DNA of 64,000 nucleotides from JANPCX01 sp050916095 (GTDB lineage Bacteria; Pseudomonadota; Gammaproteobacteria; Burkholderiales; Burkholderiaceae_C): NCBI GenBank assembly GCA_050916095.1, contig CP050901.1:3720001-3784000 (forward strand). Direction: 5' to 3'. Within the stretch, counting starts at the first letter, position 1. Each line of letters opens with the position of its first letter. Positions 60,008-64,000 of the stretch are shown here, in pieces. Below the pieces are notes generated by a model that was given only the letters and a program-made list of their open reading frames with translations, was not told the DNA's origin and did not search any database. The position numbers and the translations under genes were made by a program.

Positions 60008-61390
60008 TCAAACAGCCGCAGCAGCGGGCTTGTCAGTAAACAACAAACGCAGCAGTTCAACCATTCCAAACAGCAACAAACTCCAACCAAACACCGGCAT
60101 GGCGTAGAACAGCAAGCCAGTCAATACAAGCAAGGCAGTGGCTTGGGGGCGTGTGATGGCCCGGCATTGTGCTCGGCCAACGGGCGGAGCGGCCACCCTG
60201 CCCTGCGGGCGGCGCAACCACCACATCACAAAACCCGAGACAACAGAAAAAATCGCCGTCAAGCCCGCCAGTACCAAGAGCACTTGGTTCCACCAACCGA
60301 ACTCCCCACGGTGAAAGGGAATGCCAACGGCCGTTGCGCGGGACAACAGCGGCATGGCGTCCCAGCCTGAATAGAACAGCGTCTGCCCCGAGTAGGCATC
60401 CAGCGCCAAGCCAAAGCGGCCCTGGGGTTGGCTGCGGTCGAAATTGTCAATGCGCCAGAAGCCTTGGGGACCCGCCGGTGGCGTGATCATCATGGAAACC
60501 GGAGGCACGAGCGAGGCCGCCCGGTCGGCCACGGCCTGCCAACCCAGCTCGGGTTTCTCAGCGCTGGGTGATGAGCGCAGCGACTTGGGCAGCTTGGGCG
60601 CATCCTGCTGCAACGCTTTTTGCATGGCTTTGAAACGACCTCCTGCGTGCTCGCTCCAGGTCAGACCGGTGACCATGAGCGTGCACAACACCAGGCCCAT
60701 CAACACCGCCAACAACCCATGCCAGTTGCGCCATGCCAAACGTCCACGGCCCGCACGCGGCCAGTAAGCACGCCAGCCCGCTGCACGGCGCTGCTCAGTT
60801 CGCGGCCACCACATGTACAAACCCGTGGCAAACATCACCAGCATCCAACTCGCTGCCAACTCCAGCGGCCAGCGCCACCTATCGCCTTGCAAAGCGCTGG
60901 AGTGCAGCTTTTTGGCCCAGGTTTTGAAGCGCTCCATCTCCTGCAGGGTGCCCACCACCTGGCCGGTGTAGGGGTTGACGTAGGCGATGGTGCCCATGGG
61001 CAGGCCGTGGTCGTGCAAGCCCGTTGCTGCGCCATGTTCAGCATGCATGGAGGGCAAGGGCTTAAACACCACTTGGGTGGTATCACCGGGCGCAAAACCC
61101 GGCACCGCATAACGCAGTGTTTGCCCGGGCAAGGCGGCTTGGGCGGCAGCCACCTGATCGTCCAGGCTGCGCTGCTGCGCCTGCACGGGAACGCGATCCA
61201 AGTCGGCATGGCGCCACGCCTCAATCTGCGGCGTGAACACGTAAAGCAAACCGGTGAAGGCCGCGAACAGCACGATGGGCGCGGTGATCAAACCAGCCCA
61301 GAAATGCAGCCGCCAGAAAAGGCGGTGCAAAGGTCTGGGACCCATGCCACTGGGGCCGGCACTGTGCGAAGTTGAATCAAGAGTACTCAT
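60008..61390 (-). CDS. PepSY-domain membrane protein (iron-uptake reductase type)
   Basis: 460 residues. Four or five membrane helices: near 33-53 (FWAGLITAPIVLFAAFTGLL), 185-205 (ELAASWMLVMFATGLYMWW), 235-255 (HGLLAVLMGLVLCTLMVTGL), 370-390 (VLLVLAGLTAIFSVVSGFVM), and a C-terminal pair. PepSY-type segments lie in the periplasm (IAYVNPYTGQVVGTLQEM; FGLALDAYSGQTLFYSG). Histidines LHRLFWRLHFWAG and WRNWHGL could bind heme. Such proteins are thought to reduce ferric chelates at the inner membrane. It starts 7 bp after the TonB receptor stop, preceded by GAGGCGCGC, so the pair form one operon. Confidence 0.88.
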   Translation of the reverse strand: MSTLDSTSHSAGPSGMGPRPLHRLFWRLHFWAGLITAPIVLFAAFTGLLYVFTPQIEAWRHADLDRVPVQAQQRSLDDQVAAAQAALPGQTLRYAVPGFAPGDTTQVVFKPLPSMHAEHGAATGLHDHGLPMGTIAYVNPYTGQVVGTLQEMERFKTWAKKLHSSALQGDRWRWPLELAASWMLVMFATGLYMWWPRTEQRRAAGWRAYWPRAGRGRLAWRNWHGLLAVLMGLVLCTLMVTGLTWSEHAGGRFKAMQKALQQDAPKLPKSLRSSPSAEKPELGWQAVADRAASLVPPVSMMITPPAGPQGFWRIDNFDRSQPQGRFGLALDAYSGQTLFYSGWDAMPLLSRATAVGIPFHRGEFGWWNQVLLVLAGLTAIFSVVSGFVMWWLRRPQGRVAAPPVGRAQCRAITRPQATALLVLTGLLFYAMPVFGWSLLLFGMVELLRLLFTDKPAAAAV

Positions 61391-61397
61391 GCGCGCC

Positions 61398-63752
61398 TCA
61401 CTGGAAGCGGTAGGCGAGCGAGGCGTAATAGCTGCGCTGCGGCAAGGTGTGCGCCTGCCAGGCGGATTCGTTGGTCAGGTTGTCGATGCCTGCTGCAGCT
61501 TCCCAGCCTTTGGCAAATCGCCAGGCCACGCGCACATCGAGTTTGCTCACGCTGGACACTCCGCCGAAGGTGTTGGGGTTGTTGTCCACGTTCAACTCCG
61601 TGTTGTAGCTTGAGCTGTGCCAGCGGTAGGTCGCCGCCCAGAGCCATGCCTCGCTGGGTCGGTAAGCAGCCTCCAAGGTGTAGCGTTGCTTCGGGATGCG
61701 CTGCCAGTCTTTGCCCACGGTGGCCGGGTTGCGTGCATTGGCTTTGACAGTGGAGTCGGCCCAGGTGGCGCTGGCCGTCAAGTCCAAACCCCTGACGCCC
61801 ACATCGCTGCCCAACCACACCAGCTCCAGACCATCGGTCAGCACGCGGTCGATGTTGCTGATGCGGGTGACGGTGGGGGTGACGGTGTTGTCGGTTTGAC
61901 GCTGGATGGTATTGCGCGAATCATCACGGAACAAGCTGGCGCGCAGGCTGTGTTGGCTTGCGCCCCAGGTCGTGTCCCACTCTGCCGTCAACTCGGCGGC
62001 ATTGGACACCTCGGGCTTGAGGTTGGGGTCACTCTGTGTGATGGACGTACCGGTCCGGGTGCCATTGAACAGCTCGTCCACATTCGGGAAACGCACTGCA
62101 CGGCCTACGCTGCCCTTGAAACGCCAGGCCTCGTTCGCCACCCAAGCCAGCGAAAGTTTGGGGCTGGTGGCCGATTGTTCGCGCTGGGCATAGCGTGCTT
62201 GCACAGGCGGGGTGCCGGCGAAGAATTGCGAACCGTCCAAGGCTTTGAAACGTTCGTACCGCACGCCCGTCGTCAGCGTCAGGTCCGGCCGGAACTTCCA
62301 GGCATCCTGGGCGTACAAGGCGGTGACCGTGGTCTCGCCTTCGTAGCGCTGGTTCAAGCTGGTTTCCGTGCTGCGCCAATCGCTGGCATCGTTCACCACG
62401 TTACGCAAGGTATAGGCATTGCGGTGCAGGCCAAAAATCAAGGCGTGCTGACCGTTGCCGAAATCACCGGCTTGCGGGGTGTAAGTCGCCTGGGCTTCAA
62501 AGGTATTCCAGCCCGTGCCGTCACGGCGCGTCACGGTGCCGGGCCCACCCTGTGCCGCCAACACGGGATTGAGCGAGGCATTGCGGTCGGCGTCACTTTC
62601 AATCTTGTACTGGGTGAAGACCACAGAATGGTTCCAACCCTGGCGGTGTTTGGTTTTCCAGGTCAGGCCGAGCTGGCGGTGTTCTTCATCGCGCTGCGAG
62701 GTGGGGAAGGCGTTCTCCGCCAGGTTGTAGGTGCGCCCACCACTGCTCACCCTGCCCGTCCACACCGGCTGACCGTTGGCGTCACGCAAGGAGGTCTGGG
62801 ACGTGACGGTGCTGTCATTGCGCCACCACGAGAAGCGGCCTTCAATGCTTTGGGTGGACGAGATGTCATACCCCAGTCGCAGGTTCACGGTGTCCTGGAT
62901 GGTGTGGTCGATGGTGGTGGCGCCAAAGATGGCACGCGGTCGGTTTTGCGGGTCCTGGTCATTGACCACGCCCGTCACTGCCGTGGCAGGTGCGGTGCCT
63001 GAGGCCACGGCGCAAGTCGAGGACGGCACCCCCGCCACCGCATTGCAGTAGCCCATGGGGTGGCCCTTGCTGTCTTGACGTTGCAAGCCCACGGACCACC
63101 ACAGGCCACTCTCTGCACGCGAGGCCAAACGGGCCGACAACTGGTGGCTGTTGTAGGTGTCCGAGAAGCCATATTCCTCAAAAGGCTGGCTGTTGAAAGT
63201 GAGGTTGACCGAGCCCTCAAACCCTTTGGGTTTGCGCTCGGTCACCACCACGGTGGTGCCCATGGAGTTGCCGGGGTAGATCGCGGAGAACGGGCCGTAG
63301 AGCACGTCCACGCGCTCGATGGCTTCTGTATTGACCATGTTCCAACGCGGCCCATCAAAGCGGCCCAGGAAGTTGGAGATCAGATAACCGTCCAGGTAAA
63401 CCAAAGAACGCCCCGGCTGCAAGGTGCCGTAACTGCGGCCTGCCACGAGGGCATTGCGGTCGCCGAAATAACGCTTGCGCACCGTGAGGCTGGGCAGGTT
63501 GTTCAGGGCGTCTTCGGGGTTGAAGATGTTCTGGGTGCGCAGTTGCTCGGCGGTTTTGCTGGCCGTGCTGCTGGGCAGGTTGGGGTCCAGCGGCGCGCGG
63601 GTGGCGGTGACGGTGACTGGTGCGAGCTGGGCATCGGTAGCCACACCTTGGGCGTGCACGGCTGCGTGCCAGGCCATGGGTAGCACGGTAAGCGCCCACA
63701 GGCGCGAACGGCGGCTAGCCGCCAATTTCAGGGGAAAGTTTTGGGGGAACAT
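61398..63752 (-). CDS. TonB-dependent outer-membrane receptor
   Basis: 784 residues from the ATG at 63752; a start at 63809 would add 19 residues before the signal peptide. A signal peptide (LWALTVLPMAWHAAVHAQ) is followed by a TonB box-like APVTVTATRAP, the plug (LRTQNIFNPEDALNNLPSLT; RSLVYLDGYLISNFLGRFDG; GNSMGTTVVVTERKPKG) and a 22-strand barrel ending in an aromatic residue after the last strand (YYASLAYRFQ). This is the FepA/BtuB-like class importing iron chelates, cobalamin or copper complexes. With PepSY and DUF2946 partners, iron or copper uptake is likely. No cobalamin riboswitch or Fur box is convincing upstream. Confidence 0.93.
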   Translation of the reverse strand: MFPQNFPLKLAASRRSRLWALTVLPMAWHAAVHAQGVATDAQLAPVTVTATRAPLDPNLPSSTASKTAEQLRTQNIFNPEDALNNLPSLTVRKRYFGDRNALVAGRSYGTLQPGRSLVYLDGYLISNFLGRFDGPRWNMVNTEAIERVDVLYGPFSAIYPGNSMGTTVVVTERKPKGFEGSVNLTFNSQPFEEYGFSDTYNSHQLSARLASRAESGLWWSVGLQRQDSKGHPMGYCNAVAGVPSSTCAVASGTAPATAVTGVVNDQDPQNRPRAIFGATTIDHTIQDTVNLRLGYDISSTQSIEGRFSWWRNDSTVTSQTSLRDANGQPVWTGRVSSGGRTYNLAENAFPTSQRDEEHRQLGLTWKTKHRQGWNHSVVFTQYKIESDADRNASLNPVLAAQGGPGTVTRRDGTGWNTFEAQATYTPQAGDFGNGQHALIFGLHRNAYTLRNVVNDASDWRSTETSLNQRYEGETTVTALYAQDAWKFRPDLTLTTGVRYERFKALDGSQFFAGTPPVQARYAQREQSATSPKLSLAWVANEAWRFKGSVGRAVRFPNVDELFNGTRTGTSITQSDPNLKPEVSNAAELTAEWDTTWGASQHSLRASLFRDDSRNTIQRQTDNTVTPTVTRISNIDRVLTDGLELVWLGSDVGVRGLDLTASATWADSTVKANARNPATVGKDWQRIPKQRYTLEAAYRPSEAWLWAATYRWHSSSYNTELNVDNNPNTFGGVSSVSKLDVRVAWRFAKGWEAAAGIDNLTNESAWQAHTLPQRSYYASLAYRFQ

Positions 63753-63846
63753 CGGGCGCTTTCGCAAGGTGACCGCCGAACTGCGTTCAAACGCAGTCCG
63801 CAGCGCCATTCATTTGAAAGTTGGGCGCAACGGTCTATCTGCAAGG

Positions 63847-63878
63847 AAAAAACGCGCCAAGCGGAAAACCGCTCGCGC
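63847..63878 (-). terminator. Rho-independent terminator before the TonB receptor gene
   Basis: On the minus strand AGCGG-TTTT-CCGCT, extended by outer CGCG pairings, is followed by six T residues (63852-63847). It ends the DUF2946-like gene located upstream and separates it from the receptor gene. Confidence 0.75.
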
Positions 63879-63892
63879 AACGGGCAGGTGAT

Positions 63893-64000
63893 TTACCCGA
63901 GCGCTGGCGGCCCGCGCGGCTGGGCCGCAGCCCAGGCAAACAGCGGGCGTGGCGCGTGCAAGAACAGCGCGGGCACCGCATGTGATCTACCGATGAAGTC
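63893..64000 (-). CDS. DUF2946-like protein, C-terminal end (cut by window)
   Basis: The minus-strand frame entering at base 64000 reads DFIGRSHAVPALFLHAPRPL then FAWAAAQPRGPPALG and stops with TAA at 63895-63893. The pattern of aromatic/APRPLFAW followed by Q-P-R-x-P-P is the usual C-terminus of DUF2946 proteins, small exported proteins found beside TonB receptors and copper genes. Only 35 residues are visible, so the assignment is tentative. A terminator lies just downstream. Confidence 0.55.
   Translation of the reverse strand, partial: DFIGRSHAVPALFLHAPRPLFAWAAAQPRGPPALG

Noticed and set aside
63753..64000. Cobalamin riboswitch or Fur box upstream of the TonB receptor
   Set aside because: No B12-box or GATAATGATAATCATTATC-like symmetry is found. 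The region is explained by the end of a coding frame, a terminator and a short ACTGCGTT/AACGCAGT hairpin at 63780-63797.

Overview
The window reads as a chromosomal segment of a betaproteobacterium, most likely a member of the Burkholderiales close to Comamonadaceae. This is inferred from the high G+C, the protein families, and the dispersed palindromes built on CCGTTCG / CGAACGG arms that are typical of those genomes. Taxonomy is inference; no rRNA gene is present.

Layout. 1-3.7 kb: 5' part of glyA, a membrane-anchored lytic transglycosylase, ubiD, and a candidate structured RNA. 3.7-15.2 kb: a signalling block read on the minus strand. From upstream to downstream it holds a hybrid kinase, a short MCP-like protein, CheY, a STAS protein, CheA, a large MCP, CheW, CheR and a HTH-REC regulator. 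15.5-21.9 kb: a trypsin-like protease, an ABC exporter (ATPase, FtsX-type permease, periplasmic adaptor), an alanine/lysine-rich H1-like protein and a PHB depolymerase-like protein. 22-25.3 kb: an unrecognised three-gene cassette (large Cys/Pro-containing protein, DUF1360-like membrane protein, small Cys-Cys protein). 25.3-30.7 kb: a ParDE module with a truncated toxin, a frameshifted YciH/SUI1 gene, a SNF2-family helicase with a dispersed repeat inside its reading frame, and two HExxH peptidases.

30.8-40.1 kb is a defence island on the minus strand. Its genes are a nuclease-methylase fusion, an HsdS specificity subunit, a DUF1016/YhcG-type PD-(D/E)XK nuclease, two small uncharacterised proteins and a TOTE-type primase-helicase, with a Phd/RelE-type toxin-antitoxin pair beyond them. 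Several junctions are ATGA overlaps. A degenerate tRNA gene lies at its upstream edge and suggests a former integration site.

40.2-44.3 kb: an esterase, then a rubrerythrin / Fe-S protein / DUF3501 operon. 44.3-59.7 kb is marked by recent transposition. Two 1630-bp copies of one DDE insertion sequence, whose transposases are identical, lie in opposite orientation and split fadH and a YdeI-family gene. An IS3-family element splits a membrane-protein gene. All three broken genes can be rejoined exactly in frame by removing the element and one target duplication. Between them lie intact genes for an EAL/HDOD protein, a SPOR protein, BirA, a SET-domain methyltransferase, topoisomerase III and an ORF6N protein. 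60-64 kb: a PepSY membrane protein, a TonB-dependent receptor and the tail of a DUF2946-like gene, probably a metal-uptake locus.

The most notable features are the composite defence island, a CheA with two MshEN-like motifs, the three-gene cassette, a palindromic MITE nested in a dispersed repeat, and the exact molecular scars of insertion.
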